Positions 18,241 to 27,863 are shown, counted from the first letter of the stretch. The stretch: 64,000 bases of DNA from Changpingibacter yushuensis (GCF_014041995.1 NZ_CP059492.1:2046001-2110000); one strand, 5' to 3'. Numbers and translations: made by a program. The notes: generated by a model not told the origin, from the letters alone.

Positions 18241-20310
18241 TCAGGCCTTGGCTCCACGGCGGCGAACCACCAGAGCGGTCGCGCCCAGACCGATCATGAG
18301 CAAACCAGCGAGCGCGACACCAGCAGTGTTCGTGCCCGTATAGGCCAAGTTGCCGTATGCGTCATACACGCTCAGCTCGCCCGTCTCAGGATCGCACTGG
18401 CTGTTTGGCGTCAAAGAAGCCGAACCCGAAAGAAGATCCATGGCTTCGCCTTCTGAATAGAACCCCGCCATCGCCTTGGCGCCCGTGGACGTCAACGCCA
18501 CCGATGAACTGGAGTAGCTGAGCTTCGAATCAGAGACCGATACGTTTGACAATGTCACATTCGCAATCGCCACAGTGCCATAGTTGGTGACAGTGCCAGC
18601 CATATCGCTTCCCTTGACAATCATCGAAAGCGTGGCCGAATTACCCGAGATCTTCAGCGTGGGGTTGGACATCGTCAAGTCCAAGACGCCGTCATGCCCC
18701 GTGAAGTGCACTGAGCCCGTGTAGTACAGCGTTCCAGTGCGGGTGCTCGTGTTGTAGAGACCACCAGAAGCGGAGAACCCGAAGTTCGAGCCGTTCCATG
18801 TGGCGCCGCTCAGCGTCCATCCACCGTTCGCAATGGAGCTGCGAATGTAGGTGGTGAAAGAAGACTTGATGCCCCATGAGAAGGAACCGGAGGTTACTCG
18901 GGTCTGTGCGGTATCAACCGTGCATTCCTTGACATCCGTGGCGGACGAGCTTGCTGACGGGGCCGGGGTGGCTGACGCGGTGTTGCCCGGCGTGGTGGGT
19001 GCCGACGTGGTTGGCGCGGTGGTTGGTGCAGAGGTGGTGGGTCCTTCGGTTGGCTCGGTGGTGGGAGCCGTAGCGGCTGTGAGGGTAATGGCCGGAAGAT
19101 CCATTTCTGTGCCAGCTGCGTAGGAGCCGAAGACGGGCACAGCCGCTTCGCTCAGCACGGCGCTTGCGAAGGTGATCGTGGCGACGTCGTCGTCCACGGC
19201 AACATTGATACCGTCGAGTTCGGCAATAACGATCTCTCCGTACTCAACCATTTCACCCGTGCCCATGCTCCGAGAAGATGCCGTGGCCTTGAGAACCCAC
19301 TTACCTTCTTCTTGGACAACGCTCAGGTTCGAGAGAGTGATATCAAGGACCCCGTCGTGCGCCGAAAGATGGACGTTTCCAGTAAAGGCGAGGCTCGTAA
19401 GGTCATCTAGATCAATGTCTTGACCACTGGCCAGCGGAAAACTGAACGTACCTGTTGCGCCATCACCGGCAGTGACTGTGCCGAAGCGAGAGACGTATGA
19501 GATGAACGTTGACTTGATTCCCCAGTTCAACGCGCCCTTATCGTACGTCTGTGCAGATGCCGTGGGAGAGGTCGACGTCGTCGGCGTAGACGGTGTTGCA
19601 GAAGCGTACGGGGACTGCGTGGCCGTCGGATCATCCGTGGGGGTAGTGGCCGATGCGGTTGGATCTGGATCCACAGTGGTGACCGTCTTTGTGAGGGATA
19701 CGGTCAGATCATCAAGTACCGTGCCTGCGCTGTAGCTCTGCAGGATGGGGACCGCCTCTGCTGTGAGCGCAAGACCCGTGGCGGTAATGGTAGGAGTCAG
19801 CTCATCGCCAGTAACAGTTATGTTGGCAATAGTGGCGAAGCTGATCTGGCCATAATTGGTGGGCGTTCCGCCCGCCGGATCCGTTGTAACCGTCAACTTG
19901 AGTACACCTGTTGTGCCAGTGATGTCTAGGACTGGGTCAGAGAGGGTGAAGTTCAATGCGCCCGCGTGGGCGGTGAGGTTGACTGAGCCCTCAAAAGTCA
20001 GATCGCTAGGATTAGCTGCGTCAAACGATTGACCCTCAGCCAGCGAATAAGTGAAGAGCCCAGAAGAATCATTCGCGGTTACGCTGGCACCACCAGATGC
20101 GGTGGTAGCACCATCTGCATAAGGTCCCCAGAAATAGTTGCGGAACGTCTGCTTGATACCCCAACTAAGTGACCCATCGAGTGTCTCTGTGGCAGATGCC
20201 TTGGTCTGCGGCCCATCAGCCGATGCAGCACCAGCTACTGCCAATCCACCAACGAGCACTGACAGGCCAGCGATGCCCGCAATGAGCCTGTCCTTCAGCG
20301 ATGACGACAT
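18241..20310 (-). CDS. htaA: HtaA-type haem-binding surface protein, three domains, LAYTG anchor
   Basis: Cell-wall haem-capture protein of the HtaA family. The ATG at 20310 is preceded by GGAAAGGAC; it gives 689 residues with a Sec signal peptide (about 1-30, ending AGAASA). Three HtaA domains follow, each starting with a GSLSWGIKQTF-like motif: about residues 45-210, 255-425 and 465-640, separated by Thr/Ser/Pro-rich linkers. Each has the HAGALNFTLSDP / GHDGVLDLTMSNP core and an aromatic YFW- or FISY-type haem-site region. The C-terminus is LAYTG, a hydrophobic helix and RRRGAKA; LAxTG is the class E sortase signal. A DtxR-like box lies upstream. It heads the hmuTUV cluster and should pass haem to HmuT. 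Confidence 0.92.
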   Translation of the reverse strand: MSSSLKDRLIAGIAGLSVLVGGLAVAGAASADGPQTKASATETLDGSLSWGIKQTFRNYFWGPYADGATTASGGASVTANDSSGLFTYSLAEGQSFDAANPSDLTFEGSVNLTAHAGALNFTLSDPVLDITGTTGVLKLTVTTDPAGGTPTNYGQISFATIANITVTGDELTPTITATGLALTAEAVPILQSYSAGTVLDDLTVSLTKTVTTVDPDPTASATTPTDDPTATQSPYASATPSTPTTSTSPTASAQTYDKGALNWGIKSTFISYVSRFGTVTAGDGATGTFSFPLASGQDIDLDDLTSLAFTGNVHLSAHDGVLDITLSNLSVVQEEGKWVLKATASSRSMGTGEMVEYGEIVIAELDGINVAVDDDVATITFASAVLSEAAVPVFGSYAAGTEMDLPAITLTAATAPTTEPTEGPTTSAPTTAPTTSAPTTPGNTASATPAPSASSSATDVKECTVDTAQTRVTSGSFSWGIKSSFTTYIRSSIANGGWTLSGATWNGSNFGFSASGGLYNTSTRTGTLYYTGSVHFTGHDGVLDLTMSNPTLKISGNSATLSMIVKGSDMAGTVTNYGTVAIANVTLSNVSVSDSKLSYSSSSVALTSTGAKAMAGFYSEGEAMDLLSGSASLTPNSQCDPETGELSVYDAYGNLAYTGTNTAGVALAGLLMIGLGATALVVRRRGAKA

Positions 20311-20376
20311 GCTTGTCCTTTCCATATATCTCCAGCAGTTCGCGGGAGAAGTGGCGACACCCAACAGTCGCCTTGG

Positions 20377-20395
20377 TAAGGTTAGCATTACCTAA
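20377..20395 (-). promoter_or_regulatory. DtxR/IdeR-type iron box
   Basis: TAAGGTTAGCATTACCTAA matches 16 of 19 positions of the DtxR consensus. It lies 67 bp before the htaA-like start, where it would block the promoter when iron is sufficient. Confidence 0.8.
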
Positions 20396-20607
20396 TCTTG
20401 ATTTCGCAACAAAGACATTTCGTTATTGGATGCCAGCGGAACTAAACTCTACAGAAATGGCACAGGAACGGCGAATTATCAAGGCCGTTTCAGGCCGATT
20501 GGAAGAAGTCCAAACTGTGCGAAACACTCGAATGTTCACGGATTGAGACACCGGTTCGAAGAATCGAAGGTTTCCGTTTCTGGAACTTGTCCAAATAAGT
20601 TGTTAAG

Positions 20608-21060
20608 GTGATGACCGTGGAGAACGAGAACTTCGACAAGATGCTGCGCTCGGCCGGCCTGCGGGTGACCGCCCCCCGGCTAGCCACAATGACAGCTCTT
20701 GCTAGCAATCCCCACACCGATGCAGATTCCATACTCACTTCGGTGCGTGCACAGCTGGGCACAGCATCGAAGCAGGCCGTCTACGACGTGCTCCACACAC
20801 TTTCCCGCCACCACATCGTCCGCCGCGTCATCACTGACGGACATGGCTCAATCTACGAACTGGAGCATCACGATAACCATCATCACCTGGTATGCAATGA
20901 ATGCGGCCGAATCGAAGACGTCCCCTGTCAAACCGGACATGCACCTTGCATGGAACCACCCGAAGAAAGCGGGGTCACTGTCCACATAGCGGAAGTCGTG
21001 TACCGCGGCTTGTGCTCCTCTTGCACAGCAAAGGTGAGATCCGAGGAAGCCGCAAGCTGA
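20608..21060 (+). CDS. furA: Fur-family regulator (FurA-like), linked to catalase
   Basis: Metal-dependent repressor of the Fur family, 150 residues. The N-terminal winged helix spans about residues 8-85 (SAGLRVTAPRLATMTAL; SKQAVYDVLHTLSRHHIVRRV) and the dimerisation domain follows with HHDNHHHLVCNECGRIEDV, in which the His-rich stretch and CNEC belong to the metal sites; a second CSSC pair is near the end (LCSSCTAKV). Position directly before a catalase is the hallmark of actinobacterial FurA/CatR-type peroxide regulators, so control of katA and of itself is likely, with the DtxR boxes serving iron. The start is GTG 20608 or ATG 20611; AAGG lies just upstream. Confidence 0.88.
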   Translation: MMTVENENFDKMLRSAGLRVTAPRLATMTALASNPHTDADSILTSVRAQLGTASKQAVYDVLHTLSRHHIVRRVITDGHGSIYELEHHDNHHHLVCNECGRIEDVPCQTGHAPCMEPPEESGVTVHIAEVVYRGLCSSCTAKVRSEEAAS

Positions 21061-21097
21061 GCTTGCCTCGCACGTTCAGAGTAGGCGACCTTTGGAT

Positions 21098-21143
21098 CAG
21101 AATGGCTCAACCTAGTCACTCAGAATGGCTCAACCTAGTCACT
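21098..21143. repeat. Perfect 23-bp tandem duplication
   Basis: Two adjacent identical 23-bp units (21098-21120, 21121-21143), 38 bp after the furA stop. No function can be read from the sequence. Confidence 0.85.
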
Positions 21144-21188
21144 GCCCAAGCTAGCGGTTAACAGATATCGCGTAGGGAAACCTGTCTT

Positions 21189-21293
21189 CGGTCACGCGCA
21201 CACTCATCCCGGTCACGCGCTCACCATTCCTGGTCCTGCGTTCAATCCTCTCGGTTACGCGCTCCCCGATCTCGTTCACGTCTCACACAGTGC
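21189..21293. repeat. Degenerate 21-bp tandem array in the furA-katA spacer
   Basis: Five head-to-tail units begin at 21189, 21210, 21231, 21252 and 21273 with cores CGGTCACGCGC, CGGTCACGCGC, TGGTCCTGCGT, CGGTTACGCGC and CGTTCACG. The period of exactly 21 bp puts every copy on the same face of the DNA helix. It may be a cooperative protein-binding array, or the remnant of a heptad-repeat coding sequence. Confidence 0.65.
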
Positions 21294-21420
21294 GGACCAC
21301 ATCTCAGGATCCCCTAACCTCCACACGTAGATCACTGCGTAACTCTCACGACCCACCCAAGGCCGGTGATCAGTGCGCCCATTTTTAGGCGTTATTACAC
21401 AGATCCACGCTCATATGACC

Positions 21421-21442
21421 TGGCAGTGCAATCGCACTGCCA
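21421..21442 (+). promoter_or_regulatory. 22-bp palindrome upstream of katA
   Basis: TGGCAGTGC and GCACTGCCA flank AATC, a perfect 9-bp inverted repeat 113 bp before katA. It is either the operator of a regulator such as the adjacent Fur protein or a short hairpin. No T-run follows. With the two arrays above, it makes the 495-bp furA-katA spacer unusually structured. Confidence 0.5.
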
Positions 21443-21555
21443 CCAACAAGTGGCTGACATCAGCGGCGCATACCTGCTGGTCGATGCCAAGTATCACCGC
21501 CAATGGCAACGCACATTACTCATGTCAATGGCAACGTACAGAAAGAGAAGAATCG

Positions 21556-23025
21556 ATGACTACATTCGATGCCACACATCCATCCACCACTGAGAATGGA
21601 GCGCCACGGGAATCTGACGCGAGTTCTTTGACGGTTGGACCCGATGGCCCGATCTTGCTGCACGACGTCGCCTTGGTGCAGAAGCTTGCTCGGTTTGACC
21701 GCGAGCGCGTACCCGAACGCAGCCCTCATGCCAAGGGCTCCGGAGCCTTCGGTGAGTTCGAAGTTTTGGGCGACGTCAGCGCATACACAAAAGCTGACTT
21801 CCTCCAGAAAGGAAAGAAGACTCGCATGTTGGCCCGCTTCTCCACGGTGGCTGGCGAGTTGGGTTCGCCAGATACCTGGCGGGACGTGCGCGGATTCGCG
21901 CTGCGGTTTTACACCGAAGAAGGAAACTTTGACATGGTCGGAAACAACACTCCTGTGTTCTTCATCCGTGACCCCATGAAGTTCCCCGATTTCATTCACT
22001 CTCAGAAGCGTCTGCCTGCCTCCGGCCTACGTGATAACAACATGCAGTGGGACTTCTGGTCACTCTCTCCGGAAAGCGCACACCAGGTTGCATATCTTAT
22101 GGGTGACAGAGGGCTTCCCCGCACGTGGCGAAACATGAACGGATACTCGTCCCACACCTACATGTGGGTCAATGGAACCGGCGAGAAGTTCTGGGTCAAG
22201 TACCACTTCCTAACGGATCAGGGAGTTGAGAACATGACAAACGCCGAAGCAGCGCAGATGGCTGGGACCGATGCCGACTTCCACCGCCGGGACCTCTTCG
22301 ATGCCATTGAGCGCGGTGAATTCCCCTCGTGGACCCTCAAGGTGCAGATCATGCCGTACGCTGACGCGGCGACCTACAAGTACAACCCCTTTGATCTGAC
22401 CAAGGTGTGGCCGCACGCAGATTACCCGCTGCTCGAAGTTGGCCGTTTCACCCTTAATGAGAACCCCAAGAACCACTTTGCAGAGATAGAACAGGCCGCC
22501 TTCAGCCCGTCGAACCTCGTTCCTGGAACAGGCTTCTCGCCTGACAAGATGCTGTTGGGCCGGGTGTTCTCCTACCCCGATTCACAACGTAACCGCATTG
22601 GTACCAATTACAACCAGCTTCCCGTGAATCAGCCCAAGAACGCGACCAACTCATATGACAAGGAGGGTTCGATGCAGTTCTTCCATTCGGGCGATGCTCC
22701 TGTCTACTCCCCCAATTCTTACGGCCGTGCCTACCAAGATGACGACGGCATTGTGGAGAACGGTTGGGAGTCTGATGGCCAGCTGGTTCGCTCGGCTTAC
22801 TCTCTCCATGAGCTAGATGATGATTTTGGGCAGGCCCACACTCTGGTTCGGGATGTGTACGACGACGCCGCCCGCGAGCGCCTTATCGAGACAGTCACGG
22901 GTGGCTTAGTTGGCTCCGTCCGTGAGCCTGTGCTCTCTCATGTGTTCAGGTACTGGAAGAACATCGATGAGGAGGTCGGCTCGGCAATCGAAGCGCGCGT
23001 TAAGGCGCAGACTACCGAAGGCTGA
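21556..23025 (+). CDS. katA: Monofunctional haem catalase
   Basis: Small-subunit (clade 3) haem catalase that disproportionates hydrogen peroxide. The ATG at 21556 ([15 protein letters not shown]) follows AGAAAGAGAAG, giving 489 residues. Catalytic histidine is in [18 protein letters not shown], the distal asparagine in [16 protein letters not shown], and the proximal haem tyrosine in [15 protein letters not shown]. The NADPH-binding residues of the clade are in the [10 protein letters not shown] region. It lies downstream of furA, separated by about 495 bp of repeats, so it may have its own promoter. Placement after a haem-uptake cluster is sensible because the enzyme needs haem. Confidence 0.96.
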   Translation: MTTFDATHPSTTENGAPRESDASSLTVGPDGPILLHDVALVQKLARFDRERVPERSPHAKGSGAFGEFEVLGDVSAYTKADFLQKGKKTRMLARFSTVAGELGSPDTWRDVRGFALRFYTEEGNFDMVGNNTPVFFIRDPMKFPDFIHSQKRLPASGLRDNNMQWDFWSLSPESAHQVAYLMGDRGLPRTWRNMNGYSSHTYMWVNGTGEKFWVKYHFLTDQGVENMTNAEAAQMAGTDADFHRRDLFDAIERGEFPSWTLKVQIMPYADAATYKYNPFDLTKVWPHADYPLLEVGRFTLNENPKNHFAEIEQAAFSPSNLVPGTGFSPDKMLLGRVFSYPDSQRNRIGTNYNQLPVNQPKNATNSYDKEGSMQFFHSGDAPVYSPNSYGRAYQDDDGIVENGWESDGQLVRSAYSLHELDDDFGQAHTLVRDVYDDAARERLIETVTGGLVGSVREPVLSHVFRYWKNIDEEVGSAIEARVKAQTTEG

Positions 23026-23032
23026 TGTGGTA

Positions 23033-23067
23033 GGGCGGGTGGGAAGCAATCTGCTTCCCACCCGCCC
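23033..23067. terminator. Bidirectional terminator between katA and GH94 gene
   Basis: Perfect 16-bp stem (23033-23048 and 23052-23067) with a 3-nt loop, 7 bp after the katA stop and about 100 bp after the stop of the convergent gene. Confidence 0.85.
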
Positions 23068-23170
23068 AGTTGCCAGCGGCCGAGCTGCCATCTGCTGCCG
23101 GGCGATCATTGGGCAGCTCTATTACGCTGTCCCTCTTCAGAAGGCGCATGCGCTGGGCTTTACGCGCACC

Positions 23171-25738
23171 TCAGAATGTGGCCTCCACGTGAACAGATTC
23201 CACACCGGCGGCGCTCAACGGAATCGTGTCTCCTGCCACCTCTGTGCCATCCACTGTCAAGGAGCGGTGACCGGTGCGTTCAATTGTGATGTCATACCTG
23301 ACCCCGCGGAACATGCGCGTGATGTGCAGATGCGAGAACTCTTCGGGTAGGTGAGGCTGGATCGTCAGCCCGTCAAAGCTCGGCCGCACTCCCAAGAGGT
23401 ATTGGGAGACGTTCACAAAGGTCCAGGCTGCCGTTCCAGTCAGCCACGAGTTTTTGCCCTCACCAAAAGATGCGGATTCTGGCCCTGCCACCATCTGGCA
23501 ATACACGTAGGGTTCCGTGCGCCGAATCTCGGAATGCTCCTCTACGTATGCAGGGCTGGTCCGGCGATATACGTCGAAGGCGGCGGCGTCGTTCCCCACA
23601 ATCGCATGTGCGATCGATATCCACGGATTGTTGTGGCAGAAGATCCCACCGTTTTCCTTGTATCCCTGGGGGTAGGACGAGATCTCACCAAGCTCCACCC
23701 GGTACGTCGAGTAGGTGGGTGCGAGCAGTGCCGTTCCCCATCTTGAACTGAGGCGCTCCTTAACCGAAGTCAACGCGAGCTTGGCCTTTCCGCTGGCCAC
23801 ACCGATGCCCGCCATAACGCACATACCTTGCGGTTCGATGTAGATTTGTCCTTCGGAATCGGCGGCAGTCCCAACGGGGTTTTGATAGGCATCGTAGGCT
23901 CTGCGGAACCATGCGCCATCCCACCCTGCGTCCTCCACAGTCGCGGACATGGCGACGACGGCGTCGCGAACGTACGAGACTTCTTCCGCAATATCCGATT
24001 CACTCGAATCTACCTGCCCCGCGGCCGTCACACTGGTCCCCCAACGTTCAAGGATTTCTGCGAATTGGCCGCCATACAGCACATACATTCCTGCGATGAA
24101 CACGGATTCGGCTACGCCGGTGTCATTGTTCTCAACCGTCTGGAAACTCTCCCCAGGGGTGACAGAGAAACAGTTGAGATTCAGGCAATCATTCCAGTCC
24201 GCACGTCCAATCAAGGGCAAACCGTGGGGGCCGAGGTGGGCAGTTGAGTAGCTGAACGACCGGCGCACGTGTTCCAGCAGGGTCCTCTCACTTCCCGGCG
24301 TGTTGTCAAACGGGACCAGCTCGCTGAGGATCGATGCATCTCCCGTTTCCGCCAGATACGCATGGACGGAAGCTATCAGCCACAATGGATCGTCGTTGAA
24401 GCCTCCGCCGATCTCCGCGTTTCCCAGCTTGGTCAGTGGCTGGTACTGGTGCCACGCCGATCCGTCGGGCAGCTGGGTGGCAGCGATGTCAAGGATGCGT
24501 TCGCGAGCGCGATCCGGGATGAGGTGGACGAATCCGAGGAGATCCTGATTGGAATCGCGGAAGCCCATTCCTCTGCCCGTCCCGGATTCGTAGTAAGAAG
24601 CCGAACGCGACATATTGAAGGTGACCATGCACTGGTACTGGTTCCAAATGTTCACCATGCGGTCAAGGCGGGCATCTCCCGTATCTACATGGAAAATCCC
24701 AAGCAGATTGAGCCAGTGTTCGCGGAGCTCGTTGAAAGCTGCTTCCACCGACTCGGGTGTATTGAAGCGAGCAAGCAGATCATGGGCCGGCGCCTTGTTG
24801 ATGATCCCAACCTTTGCCGGATCATCAGGATCCTCCCACTTTTCGGCTTTGGAAACCTCAACATATGCGGTGCTGAACACGAGCGTACGGGCTTCACCTG
24901 GCGCCAACTCAACCCGAACGCGATGCGCTCCAATGGGAGACCAACCATGGGCAATGGAATCAGAGAGTGATCCGCGGGCAATCGCCTCAGGGCGATCCCA
25001 CCCGTTGAAAGTACCGAGGAAGGCATCGCGCGAGGTATCGAATGCCAGCACCGGGGCATTGACCGAGTAGTAGGCGTAGTGATTACGGCGTTCGCGGTAT
25101 TCCGTCTTGTGGTAGATAACGGTGGAGTCAGCGTTTCGTTCTACTTCCACCTCTCCTGTGGAGAAGTTGCGTTGGAAGTTATTGGCGTCATCCACCGCAT
25201 TCCACAAGCACCATTCCACAGCGCCCGTGACATCGAGCGTCACAGGAGCGGAGGTCTCATTGCGCAGCTCCAACCGGTTGATTTCGCAGGTCGCACCCAG
25301 CGGGACAAAGGCCGTAAACGCAGTTGCGATTCCCTGGTAGCTGGACTCGATGATCGTGTAGCCCAGACCATGCCTACACACGTAGGAATCGAGAGGCGTG
25401 CGAACCGGCAAGAATGCGGGAGACCACGTAGCCTCTGGGACAAGTTCTTCCACCTCGGCGCCACGTTCATGATGTGCCTGGCCACTTGCTGGCGCATCTG
25501 CAGGCACCATCCGGCTGATGTAGTAGAACCGCGCTCCATCATCGGCAGGCACATTGTTGTAGCGGTAGCGCGTAAGCCTCCGCAGCTTCGCATCCTTGTA
25601 GAAGGAATAGCCGCCACCTGTATTAGAAATGAGCGAGAAGAAGTCAGAGTTGCCCAAGTAGTTAATCCACGGCAGAGGTGTGGCTGGCGTGTCGATGCGG
25701 TATTCCATCGCGTCGTCGTCGAACTGTCCGAATCTCAT
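23171..25738 (-). CDS. GH94 glycoside phosphorylase (cellobiose-phosphorylase-like)
   Basis: Cytoplasmic glycoside phosphorylase that cleaves a beta-linked disaccharide with phosphate to give a sugar 1-phosphate. The start is placed at the ATG at 25738 (MRFGQFDDDAMEYRIDTP), as the family usually begins, rather than the ATG four codons upstream; 855 residues. The order is N-terminal beta-sandwich (to about 300), helical linker, (alpha/alpha)6 barrel with the catalytic aspartate in GRADWNDCLNLN, and a C-terminal jelly roll. PQGYKENGGIFCHNNPWI is also typical. Cellobiose is the likeliest substrate; cellodextrin or chitobiose cannot be excluded. A TetR regulator is divergent. Confidence 0.85.
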   Translation of the reverse strand: MRFGQFDDDAMEYRIDTPATPLPWINYLGNSDFFSLISNTGGGYSFYKDAKLRRLTRYRYNNVPADDGARFYYISRMVPADAPASGQAHHERGAEVEELVPEATWSPAFLPVRTPLDSYVCRHGLGYTIIESSYQGIATAFTAFVPLGATCEINRLELRNETSAPVTLDVTGAVEWCLWNAVDDANNFQRNFSTGEVEVERNADSTVIYHKTEYRERRNHYAYYSVNAPVLAFDTSRDAFLGTFNGWDRPEAIARGSLSDSIAHGWSPIGAHRVRVELAPGEARTLVFSTAYVEVSKAEKWEDPDDPAKVGIINKAPAHDLLARFNTPESVEAAFNELREHWLNLLGIFHVDTGDARLDRMVNIWNQYQCMVTFNMSRSASYYESGTGRGMGFRDSNQDLLGFVHLIPDRARERILDIAATQLPDGSAWHQYQPLTKLGNAEIGGGFNDDPLWLIASVHAYLAETGDASILSELVPFDNTPGSERTLLEHVRRSFSYSTAHLGPHGLPLIGRADWNDCLNLNCFSVTPGESFQTVENNDTGVAESVFIAGMYVLYGGQFAEILERWGTSVTAAGQVDSSESDIAEEVSYVRDAVVAMSATVEDAGWDGAWFRRAYDAYQNPVGTAADSEGQIYIEPQGMCVMAGIGVASGKAKLALTSVKERLSSRWGTALLAPTYSTYRVELGEISSYPQGYKENGGIFCHNNPWISIAHAIVGNDAAAFDVYRRTSPAYVEEHSEIRRTEPYVYCQMVAGPESASFGEGKNSWLTGTAAWTFVNVSQYLLGVRPSFDGLTIQPHLPEEFSHLHITRMFRGVRYDITIERTGHRSLTVDGTEVAGDTIPLSAAGVESVHVEATF

Positions 25739-25876
25739 CCTTGTCCCCATTCAGGCGCTGCGCTCGAAGCGGCTGTGCAGCCGGGAGTCCAGTTGCATGC
25801 GTGAACCGCGTATCAACGTCATCGTTGAGAGCGCTTTCATCTTGATCAAATGCGATGTTACCACTTATCTATAGAC

Positions 25877-25893
25877 TTATCAGCGACTGATTA
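25877..25893. promoter_or_regulatory. Palindrome in the GH94/TetR divergent promoter
   Basis: TTATCAG-CGA-CTGATTA (one mismatch) lies midway in the 264-bp divergent spacer, next to a direct repeat ACTTATC (before and within it). It is a candidate operator for the adjacent TetR-family protein. The rest of the spacer is relatively A+T rich and holds no gene. Confidence 0.45.
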
Positions 25894-26002
25894 TGAACAG
25901 ATCGAAAAGGGCGAAAGCCCGCTGGAATCGGCTGAAATCTTGCCTGATTCCGTATAGCCTGTTTGAGTTATCTGACCAGCGTCGATGCTAGAAGGAGGCA
26001 AC

Positions 26003-26758
26003 ATGACAATCGAAGCATGGGACCAGTTTCGCAACCACGCATCCTCACGCTCCACCACATTTGCCACATCAAGCACGCCTTTGGCTCGCGAAATCCCACT
26101 GGCTGCTCCGCTGGACGCGCGCAAAAGGAAGTCGCCAAGCGAACGACGCGAACAGATTATCTCCGCCGCGACGCGAGTGATCGGACAAAAGGGCTTCTGG
26201 GGAATGGCTTTGCAGGATGTTGCCGACGAAGTTGGAATCACAGAAGCTGGCCTTTACCACTACATCCGCTCCAAAGGGGACCTCCTGACCATGGTCCTCG
26301 AAAGCGCTTATGACACCCGAGAAGCCGACGAATTCATCGACGCCTCGTCATCCCGTCAGCTCCCAAACGGTCAACACCTCTACTTCTTCCCGCGCTACTG
26401 CCTCAACATCGTCGCCTATAACGTGGGGCGCATTGAGATGGTAAAGCTCTTTGCCACTCTCAATGGGGAGGCACTTGCGCCTCAGCATCCTGCCCATGAC
26501 TACTTTGTTGGCCGCCAGCGACGCTTGTGGAACCATGTACGCACGATGCAGTGGTCCCTTCCCACGGAATATGATGTGCCACGATTCCAAGCGCTCTACA
26601 CCCTCGCAATGAGCGCGATGGATGGGTTGCAGTACCAGTGGCTCGCCGACGATGCCGCCGACATGCTCACCGAATGGCTTGCGTTCTCCGATGAGCTGTT
26701 CCCCGAGCAAGTCTGGAAGGGATTCCGAGATCCCACCGAAGCTACACAAGGCACATAG
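26003..26758 (+). CDS. TetR-family transcriptional regulator
   Basis: DNA-binding repressor of 251 residues; the ATG at 26003 is preceded by AAGGAGG at 6 nt. An unusually long N-terminal extension of about 40 residues precedes the TetR helix-turn-helix (about residues 44-95: SERREQIISAATRVIGQKG, then MALQDVADEVGITEAGLYHYIRSKGDLL). The C-terminal ligand domain ends MDGLQYQWLADDAADMLTEWLAFSDELF, which resembles the TetR_C group that regulates sugar or lipid genes. It is divergent from the GH94 gene, which it may control; the ligand is unknown. Confidence 0.85.
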   Translation: MTIEAWDQFRNHASSRSTTFATSSTPLAREIPLAAPLDARKRKSPSERREQIISAATRVIGQKGFWGMALQDVADEVGITEAGLYHYIRSKGDLLTMVLESAYDTREADEFIDASSSRQLPNGQHLYFFPRYCLNIVAYNVGRIEMVKLFATLNGEALAPQHPAHDYFVGRQRRLWNHVRTMQWSLPTEYDVPRFQALYTLAMSAMDGLQYQWLADDAADMLTEWLAFSDELFPEQVWKGFRDPTEATQGT

Positions 26759-26822
26759 CAGCGCAATCAGCATGCAACGCTGAGCAATCAACGGGATGTC
26801 AAACCGCGCGGCGCGCGCCCAC

Positions 26823-26828
26823 TAAGCT
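26823..26828 (+). promoter_or_regulatory. -10 box of DMT permease gene
   Basis: TAAGCT followed by 6 nt and the ATG at 26835, without Shine-Dalgarno sequence: probable leaderless transcript. Confidence 0.45.
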
Positions 26829-26834
26829 CCTCTT

Positions 26835-27815
26835 ATGAGCACATCTCCGGTTCCGCCAGCAGCATCGAGTTCCCCCGCAACCGCCCGCCACGAAGCTCCT
26901 CTTGCTGCGGTGCTGGTGGCAGTGTTGTCTGGTGCTCTCGTGGCTGTGCAAGGAATCTTCAACGGTGCATTCACTGCGGCGGGTGGAGGTCCACTCATTG
27001 CGGGCTGGGTCTCCTACATCGGAACGCTTCTTGCCGTGATTCTTGTCTTCGTCATTGGAGGCAACGCCCCAAACATGTGGCGGATCCTCCGCCACCAAAG
27101 CAAGTGGTGGTGGTACTGCGTCGGCATCGGCGGCGTACCAATTGTCATCTCGATGTCGTGGGGCATCCCGATCGTTGGCATTGCAATCACCTCAGTATGT
27201 TCGGTAGCCGGCCAGACAATCATGAGCCTCATTTTGGACCGATACGGGGTCGGACTGCCTGCAAGAATCCCACTCACAACCCGTCGGCTCCTCGCCGCAG
27301 GCATCGCGTTAGTAGGGGTGAGCCTTGCCATCACATCCGGCACCAGCGATGCCGATCTCATCATCGCCATTGCGGCCTGCGTGCTCGTCTTTCTTTCTGG
27401 CGCAATTCTCACCGTACAAAGCGCGGGTAACGGCGCCGTCGTCGCCCATATCGGGAACCCGCTCATGGCAACTCTGACAAGCTCAATCGGCGGAACCATT
27501 CTTATCTCGCTCATCGCGGGTGGATCGTGGATCGTGGGTGGACTCGACGGGTATGGCTTCCCAGGGAGCTCGAACTGGTGGATGTATCTGGGTGGGCCGG
27601 TGGGTGCTGGCATCACCTTCTGCGCAGCGTGGGCTGTGCGCAGGCTTGGCACATTCCGCCTGACGCTCGCAGTTGTGGCCGGGCAGATGGTCACAGCTTT
27701 GGTCGTAGATGCGTTCTCTGGGATTGGGCTGTCGCCGATCACAGTAGCATCGGCAATCATCATGGTGCTCGCGACCTTGTTGGTCGCCCAGCAGCCGACA
27801 CAGAAGAAATCGTGA
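26835..27815 (+). CDS. DMT-superfamily permease, YdcZ/DUF606 duplication
   Basis: Integral membrane protein of 326 residues with a short Pro/Ser/Ala-rich cytoplasmic N-terminus and about ten membrane segments. It consists of two tandem YdcZ (DUF606) halves: residues about 20-160 (GALVAVQGIFNGAFTAAGGGPLIAGWVSYIGT) and 175-320 (GAILTVQSAGNGAVVAHIGNPLMATLTSS). Family members are small-molecule transporters, but the substrate is not known. It stands alone after the TetR gene, 76 bp downstream. Confidence 0.85.
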   Translation: MSTSPVPPAASSSPATARHEAPLAAVLVAVLSGALVAVQGIFNGAFTAAGGGPLIAGWVSYIGTLLAVILVFVIGGNAPNMWRILRHQSKWWWYCVGIGGVPIVISMSWGIPIVGIAITSVCSVAGQTIMSLILDRYGVGLPARIPLTTRRLLAAGIALVGVSLAITSGTSDADLIIAIAACVLVFLSGAILTVQSAGNGAVVAHIGNPLMATLTSSIGGTILISLIAGGSWIVGGLDGYGFPGSSNWWMYLGGPVGAGITFCAAWAVRRLGTFRLTLAVVAGQMVTALVVDAFSGIGLSPITVASAIIMVLATLLVAQQPTQKKS

Positions 27816-27863
27816 GAGTCGCTTCCCCACCGCCCCTAAACGACCTCCACTCAATTCGGCGGT

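Noticed and set aside
25909-25920. GGGC-GAAA-GCCC hairpin upstream of the TetR gene
   Set aside because: A 4-bp stem is too short to call as a regulatory RNA or terminator.
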